NCBI RefSeq assembly: GCF_017569925.1
Contig: NZ_CP050854.1
Location: 4,278,001-4,342,000, forward strand
Length of the DNA stretch: 64,000 nt
Source: Brenneria izadpanahii
Lineage (GTDB): Bacteria > Pseudomonadota > Gammaproteobacteria > Enterobacterales > Enterobacteriaceae
Direction of reading: 5' to 3'
Shown: in pieces, positions 28,284 to 35,963 of the stretch
Layout: every line of letters starts with the position of its first letter
Position numbering within the stretch: the stretch's first letter is position 1
Translations under genes and position numbers: made by a program
Notes under the pieces: generated by a model
Seen by the model: the letters and a program-made list of their open reading frames with translations, nothing else
What the model was told of the DNA's origin: nothing
The model's database searches: none

Positions 28284-28499
28284 CATTACTCCAAATTAAG
28301 CGAACAATAAATATACATATAGGGCATGGATCGGGGACTTGCTGACAAAATGATCGATTACCATCATATAACAGCGTTGCTCTTATTCGTAGGCTCACGT
28401 TTAGGCCTATAAACAAAGTCTGAACTCAAAATTATATATTATTTATCATAATGTTATGATACCCCGGCGCTGTGGCAATCTTGTGACTGCCACAACTTT
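28284..28499. other. AT-rich gap before the integrase remnant
   Basis: No gene found. AGGCTCACGTTTAGGCCTATAAA (28391-28413, quoted in two parts here: AGGCTCACG and TTTAGGCCTATAAA) is a variant of TTAGGCCCACACTTAGGCCC at 23831-23850. So this second short motif is also repeated around the modules. Its role is unknown. Confidence 0.45.
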
Positions 28500-28555
28500 T
28501 AGGTACCCCAAAGGCAGGCACCCATCCAGCGGGTGCCTAAATGGTTGAGGTGCCT
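28500..28555 (+). promoter_or_regulatory. Second integrase leader with altered boxes
   Basis: It corresponds to 18181-18248 with 12 bases (one box) missing. The first box is still GGTACC; the others are GGCACC, GGTGCC and GGTGCC. The central inverted repeat stays fully paired (AGGCACCC-N7-GGGTGCCT). Confidence 0.75.
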
Positions 28556-28753
28556 ATGGCACGGTTAACAAAACCCCTCACCGATACGGAGAACAAAGCC
28601 GCCAAACCACAGGAGGCGGATTACACACTGCAAGACGGCGATGGTCTGCAACTGCTAATCAAAAGCAGCGGCAGGAAAGTCTGGCTGATGCGCGACTACC
28701 GGCCTTTAACCAAAAAGCGCGCAAAACTGCCTTTTAGACCTATGCCGCAGTGA
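28556..28753 (+). pseudogene. Truncated P4-type integrase, N-terminal 65 codons
   Basis: It repeats the first 60 residues of the 18249 integrase with a few substitutions (Ile13 to Asn, His to Gln in TLHDGDG, Tyr to Asp in MRYYRP). It then diverges at KLPFRPMPQ and stops. Only the arm-binding region is left, so it cannot recombine DNA. The foreign oxidase gene begins 7 bases after its stop, which puts a recombination boundary here. Confidence 0.9.
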
Positions 28754-28759
28754 TATAAA

Positions 28760-30025
28760 TTAAACCCCCTGGATAAGAATCGATGGGTCGACATTATTCA
28801 CATCGGCGGTGCCGGTCAGCACCATGCTTGACTCAAGCTCCCCCTGGAAGCGTTTGAACTGCATCTCAACCCCTTTAACACCGCCGCCGAGGCTGGCACG
28901 TAGCATTGGGCGGCCGACTAATACGGCCTGAGCGCCGCTAGCCAGTGCCTTGAGCACATCGCCGCCATCACGCACGCCGCCATCCACCAGAATCGGCATC
29001 TTATAACCGCGATCACGTACGGCTTTTACAATCGCGGGTAACACATGCATAGTTGCTACGGTCGAGCTCAGTACGCGGCCACCGTGGTTAGATACCACAA
29101 TCGCACCGCAACCGGCTTCAGCGCACATCAGGGCTTCTTCAACCGTCATCACCCCCTTCGCCATAAAGGGGATCTTGGCGTATTTAACGATTTCTTTAAG
29201 CTTTTTCAGATCTTTAGGCTCAACCGTGCTGCCGGGTAGCGCACGAGCGGCGCGGCCAGCCGAATCGATGTCAATCGCAAAGAAAGGCGCGCCGGCATTC
29301 TGTACGAGATCGATACGATCAAAGATTTCCTGTTGAGTACGAGGCTTGATTTGCGCAATCGCGCGGCCTTTAAACTCTTTGACCACTTCTAAACGACGTT
29401 GGTAGGTATCGAGCGGATCTTCAATGCCATCCGCCGCCCAACCTAAACAGCCTACGTTCGCCGCCCCTTCGATAATGCCGCGGGCGTATTTATCTTCGGT
29501 CATCACTGCGCCATCGAACGCTAATTTGTTGGCCGCGCCCATGTTGTAGGTTAGGCCGCCGGTGACGCCGGTCAGGATGGGCATCGCTAATTTAACGCCG
29601 AGTAACTCAGTTTCCATTTTCGGCTTAGTCACATTGTGCAGGCTGCGCATATTGAGGCTCATGCCTTCAAAGGCTTCAATATTGCGCACAAAACTTTGAC
29701 GCATACCGCCCATACCAGGCACCCCCTCTCCGCAGGGGCCTTTACCGTTACAACGGCCTGCGCCGGCTACATCGCAAGCAGCGCAAGTACTCATAATTCT
29801 ACGGGCATTGTTGAGCACATCTTTTAAGTTTTTAGGCTCTTTAATGTAGCCGGTGATGGCTTTTGGCACCTCCGCAGCGTCCGTGGTTGCCGCCGCCGCG
29901 GCAGCCGATGCGCCTGCGGCATTGACCGAGGATGAGGCCGACATGGCAAACGTTCCTGCCGCAGCGGCGAGCATTGCTCCCTTGGCTAAAAATTCACGGC
30001 GATTTTGGTCTAATCTATTATTCAT
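28760..30025 (-). CDS. Tat-exported FMN-dependent alpha-hydroxy-acid oxidase/dehydrogenase
   Basis: Predicted periplasmic flavoenzyme of 421 residues. The N terminus has a twin-arginine signal (NRREFLAKG then an Ala-rich hydrophobic stretch). A Cys-rich segment (STCAACDVAGAGRCNGKGP, about 75-95) resembles the one in anaerobic members of the family. The FMN barrel follows: IDIDSAGRAA, catalytic and FMN-binding SNHGGR near residue 325, and ILVDGGVRDGGDVLKALASG, AQAVLVGRP. The start is at 30025, where AGGGGAC precedes ATG; a TTG eight codons upstream lacks a site. It diverges from a two-component system that probably controls it. The substrate is unknown; L-lactate or a related hydroxy acid is a guess. 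Confidence 0.85.
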   Translation of the reverse strand: MNNRLDQNRREFLAKGAMLAAAAGTFAMSASSSVNAAGASAAAAAATTDAAEVPKAITGYIKEPKNLKDVLNNARRIMSTCAACDVAGAGRCNGKGPCGEGVPGMGGMRQSFVRNIEAFEGMSLNMRSLHNVTKPKMETELLGVKLAMPILTGVTGGLTYNMGAANKLAFDGAVMTEDKYARGIIEGAANVGCLGWAADGIEDPLDTYQRRLEVVKEFKGRAIAQIKPRTQQEIFDRIDLVQNAGAPFFAIDIDSAGRAARALPGSTVEPKDLKKLKEIVKYAKIPFMAKGVMTVEEALMCAEAGCGAIVVSNHGGRVLSSTVATMHVLPAIVKAVRDRGYKMPILVDGGVRDGGDVLKALASGAQAVLVGRPMLRASLGGGVKGVEMQFKRFQGELESSMVLTGTADVNNVDPSILIQGV

Positions 30026-30435
30026 ATTACTGTCCCCTATGTTATTCAATTTTTTTTCAGGAGTTATTGACGCGTTTTGCTCACGATCTCAATTTACGTC
30101 GCGCGATTTCTTAGGGGGTAACACTCGAAGATAAAATTTGGCGATAGATCTCTTAACTAAAAAAACTTTGACCCTTGCATACCCAATTATGCATTTTTGC
30201 ATAGCATCGAAAATTCAGCCGTTCAAAATCAATTAATTATCTTTATTTTCAATTAAATATAATCTAACCGTAGAATTAGCCGAGCAAATTAAATGTGAAA
30301 TCGCCAGCAGAAAAGAAGCAACGGACTGCCATTGCGGACTGACTGCGCTTATGGTTAAACCCAATCCAAAAAGGCCCGGATCTCTGATTTAGCCTGGCAT
30401 CGATTTTGGGAAGATATCAAGAAGGCGTGTATTCA
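30026..30435. other. Divergent promoter region of oxidase and sensor genes
   Basis: About 410 bases without a gene between the leftward oxidase and the rightward kinase. It carries three TGCATA half-sites (30176-30203), listed separately, and AT-rich stretches suitable for promoters on both strands. An AAGAAGG ribosome site near 30419 serves the kinase. Confidence 0.5.
30176..30203. promoter_or_regulatory. Triple TGCATA half-site, putative operator
   Basis: TGCATA (30176), TATGCA (30188) and TGCATA (30198) alternate in orientation, giving two overlapping inverted repeats: TGCATA-N6-TATGCA and TATGCA-TTTT-TGCATA. It lies 150 bases upstream of the oxidase start and about 235 bases before the kinase. 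It is a good candidate site for the response regulator encoded downstream. Confidence 0.6.
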
Positions 30436-32391
30436 GTGAGCTATTGGCGGTATTTACGGGGAATGATATTGGCGCTAAGTCTGATCTCGACTCAAGGATT
30501 GGCGCAGCAGGCTCTGACGTTCAGCGTCCATAGCAATACCCCGCCCTTTGAGTGGCAAAATGAGGCCGGTGAAGAAACAGGCTTTAATATTGAATTAGCC
30601 CGGCAAATTGCCCAAAAATTGCAATACGATTTAATCATCAACCGCCAAACCCTAGAGCAAACCCTGTATGCCGTGACCCATAAGGCGCGCCAATTAGCCG
30701 TGATTGATTTGCCAGCGGGAGAGACGTTCGCTCTCAATACCGCGCTGCCGTTGTTGCCCACCTATATCAGCGCCTATAACCGGCGCACCGAAGGCCATGC
30801 GGACTCTTGGGCGGCGCTGAGTAAAAAGCGCGTAGCCATCAAACAATCCTCCTCGGTGGATATGTATCTTAAGGCCAATCCGCAGGATTTTATCCCTGTG
30901 CCCGTGGTCACCAACGAGCAGGGATTTGAGCTATTATCGGCCGGTAAAGTGGACTTTGTGCTGGCCGAATTCTACTGCGCCCGCCGCCTGCTGCAACTGT
31001 TCCCGATGACCAAAACGGCGGGGAATCCATTGCTTTTTAGCCAGTTTTATCTGGTTATGTCCGATAAGGATCCGTTGTTTTCCAAGGCCGTGAGTGACGT
31101 TCTGGAGCAGAATTACCACGGCGGTTATTTCGATGACTTGGTTTATAAATGGGTCGGGTTCGGCAAGGAAAAAATCGAGCTGGGACAAGTACGAAATAAT
31201 TTGTTTCAAGGAGCGTTATTAGCCGCCATCGTCTCCAGCATTGGCCTGTTGATCACCCTCTATATCAGCCTGGTGCTCAGGCAAAAAACCCAATCCCTTA
31301 AACGGGAACTCAGCCAGCGGCAAAAAGCCGAGGCGGAAATTAGCCGAGTATCGGCCCAATTCCACTCGGTATTAGATGGCCTGCCCTGCGGCGTTATTCT
31401 CCTGGATCAACACCTGCAGATAATTTGGCAAAACGGTAAGTATCAATGGATGTTAGAGCCAGAGAGGCTCAAACAGGCGTATCCGAAGGTGGCGTTAAAG
31501 CAGCTTATTCAATCAGGATTTAACGGTGAAGACTCGCAATTAATAGAGTTTTCCCTCGACAATAAGCGCTGGAAACTTAACTTGTACCTGATCTCAAGCA
31601 ATATGCTCGCCTTATTTATCGAAGACTACACCGAACCATTCGAGCTAAAACAGGCGAGCGAGCTGTCCAGCCGCCTCGCTTCCCTTGGGGAGCTAACCAC
31701 GGGCATAGCCCATGAAATCAATAATCCCGTAGGACTTATCAATCAATCAATGAGTCTGATGCAGGATATTATCGACGATCTGCAACGAGCGCTGCCGTTG
31801 GCGGCCACGCAACCGCAGGCGCTGCAACAGGGGTTTGAGGAACTTAATTATACCAGCCAATCGGTGCAGGAATCGGCCGAACGCATCGGCTGCATTATCC
31901 ACGATCTCAAGCACTTCTCCCGCTACGGCCTCAGCAATGTTAAGCCTGTCGCGCTAAACCACGTTGTTGAAACCGCGCTGCGATTAACCCATAACAATGT
32001 CAAACGTTTGCAGTTGCAGCTCTCACTCCATCCTAAACTTCCCGCGATTAAGGGAGACGAACTGCAACTCCAACTGGTGCTTATCAATCTGATCCAAAAT
32101 GCCTGTCTGGCGATGGACAAAACCAATCCGCTGCTGACGATTGAAACCGGGGTCGAAGAGGGTCTGGTATATCTTAAAGTCATCGATAATGGTTGCGGTA
32201 TGCAGCCCCACATACAGGCGCGTATTCGCGAACCCTTCTTCACCACCCGACGCGAGCAAGGCGGCACCGGACTTGGACTCTCGACCACCAATAAAATTCT
32301 TGTCGAGCACGGAGCCCGATGGCTTATCCATTCGCAGCCCAATATCGGCACCGAAATGAAAATCCTGTTAGGAATGTGCAATGAAACTTAG
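30436..32391 (+). CDS. Histidine kinase with periplasmic solute-binding sensor domain
   Basis: About 651 residues. A signal-like hydrophobic segment (MILALSLISTQGLAQQ) is followed by a family-3 solute-binding domain (about 25-245, PFEWQNEAGEETGFNIELA). Then come one transmembrane helix (about 260-282), a PAS-like domain (about 300-405) and the kinase core. The core has a phospho-acceptor His near residue 426 in TTGIAHEINNPVGLI, an N box NLIQNAC, and DNGCGM and GGTGLGLS boxes. It has no receiver domain. Layout recalls BvgS/EvgS and DctB-like sensors. I prefer the GTG at 30436; a TTG at 30406 and an ATG at 30463 are alternatives. Its stop overlaps the regulator start by 11 bases. Confidence 0.88.
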   Translation: MSYWRYLRGMILALSLISTQGLAQQALTFSVHSNTPPFEWQNEAGEETGFNIELARQIAQKLQYDLIINRQTLEQTLYAVTHKARQLAVIDLPAGETFALNTALPLLPTYISAYNRRTEGHADSWAALSKKRVAIKQSSSVDMYLKANPQDFIPVPVVTNEQGFELLSAGKVDFVLAEFYCARRLLQLFPMTKTAGNPLLFSQFYLVMSDKDPLFSKAVSDVLEQNYHGGYFDDLVYKWVGFGKEKIELGQVRNNLFQGALLAAIVSSIGLLITLYISLVLRQKTQSLKRELSQRQKAEAEISRVSAQFHSVLDGLPCGVILLDQHLQIIWQNGKYQWMLEPERLKQAYPKVALKQLIQSGFNGEDSQLIEFSLDNKRWKLNLYLISSNMLALFIEDYTEPFELKQASELSSRLASLGELTTGIAHEINNPVGLINQSMSLMQDIIDDLQRALPLAATQPQALQQGFEELNYTSQSVQESAERIGCIIHDLKHFSRYGLSNVKPVALNHVVETALRLTHNNVKRLQLQLSLHPKLPAIKGDELQLQLVLINLIQNACLAMDKTNPLLTIETGVEEGLVYLKVIDNGCGMQPHIQARIREPFFTTRREQGGTGLGLSTTNKILVEHGARWLIHSQPNIGTEMKILLGMCNET

Positions 32392-33769
32392 CCGCAATAT
32401 TCTCGTCGTTGATGATGAAACCCGCTGGTTACGCACCATCGATATGTTGCTCAATCGGCATATTCCAGAAGCCAAGACCTACACCTGCGAAAACAGCCGT
32501 CAGGCGCTGCAACTGATTAACGACTTGGATATCGCGCTCGTGTTACTCGATCTCAACATGCCAGCCCTCGACGGCCGGCAATTACTTGGGGATATACGCG
32601 AGCACGCCCCCTATGTCCGGGTGATTGTATTGACGGGACTCAATGAAACCGCAATCGCGGTAGAGTGCATGAAGCAAGGCGCCTACGATTTTATTACCAA
32701 AACCAGTTCGACCGACCACTTGCTGCTGTGTGTCCGACGCGCCATGGAGATGATCGGGCTAGAACGGCGTTACCATCAAATTAAAGAGGGTTTCTTTAAC
32801 CGCGTGAACCTGAAAGCATTCGATCAAATCCTTACCACAGACATCAAAATGCACGACTGCTTCAACTTCGCCGCCGCCCTGCACGATAGCCGCGAGCCCA
32901 TTTTAATCGAAGGAGAGATCGGCACAGGTAAGCACCTGTTTGCCGAGGCGCTGCAACAACTGGTTTGCCCGGAATTGCCATTGTTAGCGCTGTCACTGGC
33001 CGATGTATCCCCGCAGATTTTGGAGCAAAAACTGTTTGGGATTGCCAATCAAGCGGGCTTACTCGATATGGCGGGCTCAGGCTTTTTGCTGCTCGATGAT
33101 TTAGCGCTGGCGGGCGCGGAAACCCAAAGAATGCTCGCTCAACTGTGCCAGCGCAAACGCTATTTTCCACAGGGATCATTGCGGGAAACCGCCCTTAAAT
33201 GCCGATTGCTGTTTAGCACGACGGTGCCGCTGGAACAACTCGAACAAAGGGCATTTTCCCACGGATTGATCTACTGCTTGCAGCCACAACGGATCAAACT
33301 GCCGCCGCTTAGGGAACGAGCCGCCGATATCGGCCTGTTATTGCAGCATTTTAATGAGATGGCCTGCCAGGAGTTGGGCCGGGATTACCTCGCCCTGCCC
33401 CATGCTTTAGCGAGCCGATTAGAGAGCTACTCCTTTCCTGGGAATATTGCCGAATTAAAGGCATTAACCTTTACCGCAGTTAGGATCAGTAACGGCCAAG
33501 AACTGGCCCTCGCGCCTTTTTTTAAGGTGCTGGAACAGACCCAACAGATGCCCCAAAGCGAACGGATTGCCTTTCCGGCGAACTTGCCCACCATTAGGGA
33601 AATCACGCAGCAGTTGATCCATGAGGCGCTCATTCGCACCAATAACAACCAGAGCGCCGCCGCCAAACTGCTCGGGATCACCCAAAGTTCTCTGAGCCGC
33701 CGTTTAGGCAAGACTACCATCAGCGAAAAAACAGCCGTCCAAAAACAAAAAGCCAGTGATAACACGTAA
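32381..33769 (+). CDS. Response regulator with degenerate AAA+ domain and Fis-type HTH
   Basis: A 462-residue NtrC-like regulator. The receiver has the acidic pair DD (11-12), phospho-acceptor Asp57 in LVLLDLNMPALDG, Thr in VIVLTG and Lys in FITKTSS. The central domain keeps a Walker A-like GEIGTGKH (near 177) and a Walker B-like FLLLDD (near 234), but the GAFTGA loop that contacts sigma-54 is absent (LFGIANQAGLLDMAGSG). The Fis-type HTH is at the C terminus (NNQSAAAKLLGITQSSLSRR). So it probably acts without sigma-54, like TyrR-type relatives. It is translationally coupled to the kinase. Confidence 0.88.
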   Translation: MKLSRNILVVDDETRWLRTIDMLLNRHIPEAKTYTCENSRQALQLINDLDIALVLLDLNMPALDGRQLLGDIREHAPYVRVIVLTGLNETAIAVECMKQGAYDFITKTSSTDHLLLCVRRAMEMIGLERRYHQIKEGFFNRVNLKAFDQILTTDIKMHDCFNFAAALHDSREPILIEGEIGTGKHLFAEALQQLVCPELPLLALSLADVSPQILEQKLFGIANQAGLLDMAGSGFLLLDDLALAGAETQRMLAQLCQRKRYFPQGSLRETALKCRLLFSTTVPLEQLEQRAFSHGLIYCLQPQRIKLPPLRERAADIGLLLQHFNEMACQELGRDYLALPHALASRLESYSFPGNIAELKALTFTAVRISNGQELALAPFFKVLEQTQQMPQSERIAFPANLPTIREITQQLIHEALIRTNNNQSAAAKLLGITQSSLSRRLGKTTISEKTAVQKQKASDNT

Positions 33770-33857
33770 TACCGGATGGTTTAGATACTTGACCGTTGTA
33801 GCATGCCGCATGGCTCATCTGTTAATGAGGTTGCGTCCTACCCGACAATCACTCTAT

Positions 33858-34133
33858 ATGCACAAAGACATAGTAGTTGCTTATAAAGAAAAGAAAGGCG
33901 TAATTAAGACTAAAAATCAATTCAAAGTGCGCCCGGCTAATCTTAATATAGCAGCAGAAAGAATTGAACGACTAGAAGCTAAACTTGAAGAGCATGCCAA
34001 AACTATCAATATCCAGAGGGATATATATTGTAAATTTGTTCGCTGTTTGTATAAGACATGGTGTTCAAGAAAGCTAATTAAATTTTCGGCCAGAATTAAT
34101 AAAGTGAATAATTTTATAGTTTTCACCTATTAA
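33858..34133 (+). CDS. Hypothetical frame, possibly not a gene
   Basis: An open frame begins inside the regulator gene; its first plausible ATG is at 33858. It reads as a basic, coiled-coil-like peptide (IAAERIERLEAKLEEHAKTI) of 91 residues. No ribosome site or family match is apparent. It may be the remains of a gene cut when the oxidase/two-component block was inserted. Confidence 0.25.
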   Translation: MHKDIVVAYKEKKGVIKTKNQFKVRPANLNIAAERIERLEAKLEEHAKTINIQRDIYCKFVRCLYKTWCSRKLIKFSARINKVNNFIVFTY

Positions 34134-34196
34134 CTAGTTAAAAGATTATGTTACTTTTTTAATTGTCAGGATGACAATTATTGCAAGGATGCAACT

Positions 34197-34654
34197 ATGA
34201 AAAATTATAATACTCTGTCAAAAGAAGAGAAGCTGCTGCTTCTTCTACAACTATTTGTTGAAAAATTAAAACAGTCTGGTTTCGAACATAGCAGAATCGT
34301 GCGCTATATGTGGCTATTTTGCGTAGGCTACTATATTAAATAGTATCTACCAAATGAGACCAGTACCACAATAGATCGCTTCACCATTATTTCAATGCTT
34401 TCAAATGCACTTAAAGGAAGCTCACAACGAATCATTGATACGTTAGGGTATGAGCATGAACTTACTTCTTTCGGTATCTAATTCACTATGTGATTGATAA
34501 TGAACAAGAGGCTGAAGGGATTTATCAGGTAGAAAGGGTTAAGTATGAGAAGGCGATACTTTTAGGACAAGTTTACGCCACCAAAAAAAGAGAAAAGGAA
34601 AACGGCTCTAACCTTAATACTATAATTATAGTCTTTAAAAAATTATTAGACTGA
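34197..34654 (+). pseudogene. Inactivated gene with amber stop and frameshift
   Basis: AAGGA precedes ATG at 34197. The frame runs 48 codons (TLSKEEKLLLLLQLFVEKLK), hits TAG at 34341, and continues in frame with protein-like sequence (RFTIISMLSNALKGSSQRII, DTLGYEHELT) to 34481. Just before that, another frame takes over (YFFRYLIHYVIDNEQEAEG, VYATKKREKENGS) and ends at 34654. Joined, they give about 150 residues. The family is not recognised; size and setting would suit an orphan immunity gene. Confidence 0.6.
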
Positions 34655-34673
34655 TGAAATTAATCTTGGTAAT

Positions 34674-35486
34674 TTATTTTCTTTTCTTATTGGTGCATTT
34701 TTTGCGCAGTTTAGCACTGGCTTTAGATATCTCTTCACTAGCTTTTTTATTCCATAGATCAACACCTGAAGATAAATTTTCATAAATATTGGTTTTCAAT
34801 GAAAAGGATTTAATTAAGGAAAGCATAACAGGAGATACATCGAGCTTTTTCTTATCGATTACATAAGTGATATGTTTAGATGAAAAGTAAAGCGATAATG
34901 AATATGTTAAGACAGTAACCTGTAACCAAATTGACTGCGCCATATTATACCTACCCGCTGTAATGTCGTTAAGGATATTTATATTGTATATGGATATAGC
35001 TAGAATTATTAAAGAAATTGAAACTGAAACTTTGGAAGAGTATTTTATACGGCCTATTTTAAATTTCAACAATTTAAATAAGTTGAAGTTACCAGCTAGC
35101 ATGAAACTTAATCCAGTAGTACCTATGTCTATGCTAGAGTTGGTAAAAGTGTTTTGAGAATTCCAAAAAAATGAAAAAGTTAACAATGATAATATTAAAA
35201 GAATCAACACTTCAACTTTGCAACTCTTATACAGTTCGCGCATATAGGGTGTGTTATACTTCAAGACAGAAGTTAAAAAATCATAACTATACATAACGAA
35301 AACACCCCAGAAAGTTGAGGGTAAAGTATATTTATACATTCCTAAAAGACAATGATAACTATTAGATATCATATCACTTATATTTGTGGCAGAAAAAGAT
35401 AGCATGGCAATAGAGCTATCTTCCGGGAATGCATACCAACTCCAAAACGTGGAAACAATAATTACTAAGTAAATAACATATTTCAT
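34674..35486 (-). CDS. Multi-pass hypothetical membrane protein
   Basis: A 270-residue, very AT-rich gene. Hydrophobic segments lie near residues 3-20, 55-70, 93-112, 125-140, 155-172 and 188-205, and the soluble C-terminal end is basic (SAKLRKKCTNKKRK). The family is not recognised. It is downstream of, and on the same strand as, the toxin-like pair at 35574-36968, so it could be a further immunity or export partner. Confidence 0.55.
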   Translation of the reverse strand: MKYVIYLVIIVSTFWSWYAFPEDSSIAMLSFSATNISDMISNSYHCLLGMYKYTLPSTFWGVFVMYSYDFLTSVLKYNTPYMRELYKSCKVEVLILLILSLLTFSFFWNSQNTFTNSSIDIGTTGLSFMLAGNFNLFKLLKFKIGRIKYSSKVSVSISLIILAISIYNINILNDITAGRYNMAQSIWLQVTVLTYSLSLYFSSKHITYVIDKKKLDVSPVMLSLIKSFSLKTNIYENLSSGVDLWNKKASEEISKASAKLRKKCTNKKRK

Positions 35487-35573
35487 TTTATTGACCGATG
35501 ATTTGGATTTTAGGGATAATTATAAAAACCATGGTGTGAGAAGTTACCTATTTATAGGTATTTATTTACATAA

Positions 35574-35960
35574 TTAAATTGTTTGAGTTCTGATCAAAAG
35601 TGCGATAACTGCGAGTAGAAAACAACAAAAAAAACCAAATAAAAACGTATAATACAATAGCTTGAGGCTGTTTATTGCTATTAGATTTTGACCTTCATGT
35701 GCAAAGTTATAAGCTTGGTTGTTTTTGTCTAAAAATAAGATCTTCTTATTTTGTTTTAACCGCATAAAAAAATAGGTCATTAGTGGCGAACCGAAGTAAC
35801 CCATATTGCAGTGCAATAAGTAAGGGGTAGGCAGGGTATACTTTTGTTGAAAGTCGGAAATCAGTTTCTGATATCGAGATCTGCTAGTTAGATATAAAAA
35901 AATACTTATAATCAGGCAAACTAAAGGAAGCATGATTAAAACCATTATTGCCGAATTCAT
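35574..35960 (-). CDS. Membrane protein, putative immunity to the 334-aa toxin
   Basis: A 128-residue protein with two strong transmembrane segments, near 5-26 and 98-121, with a soluble central part between them (NMGYFGSPLMTYFFMRLKQN). It starts 3 bases after the stop of the toxin-like gene. Small two-helix membrane proteins are the usual protectors against toxins that open the inner membrane. The role is inferred from layout. Confidence 0.6.
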   Translation of the reverse strand: MNSAIMVLIMLPLVCLIISIFLYLTSRSRYQKLISDFQQKYTLPTPYLLHCNMGYFGSPLMTYFFMRLKQNKKILFLDKNNQAYNFAHEGQNLIAINSLKLLYYTFLFGFFCCFLLAVIALLIRTQTI

Positions 35961-35963
35961 TTT

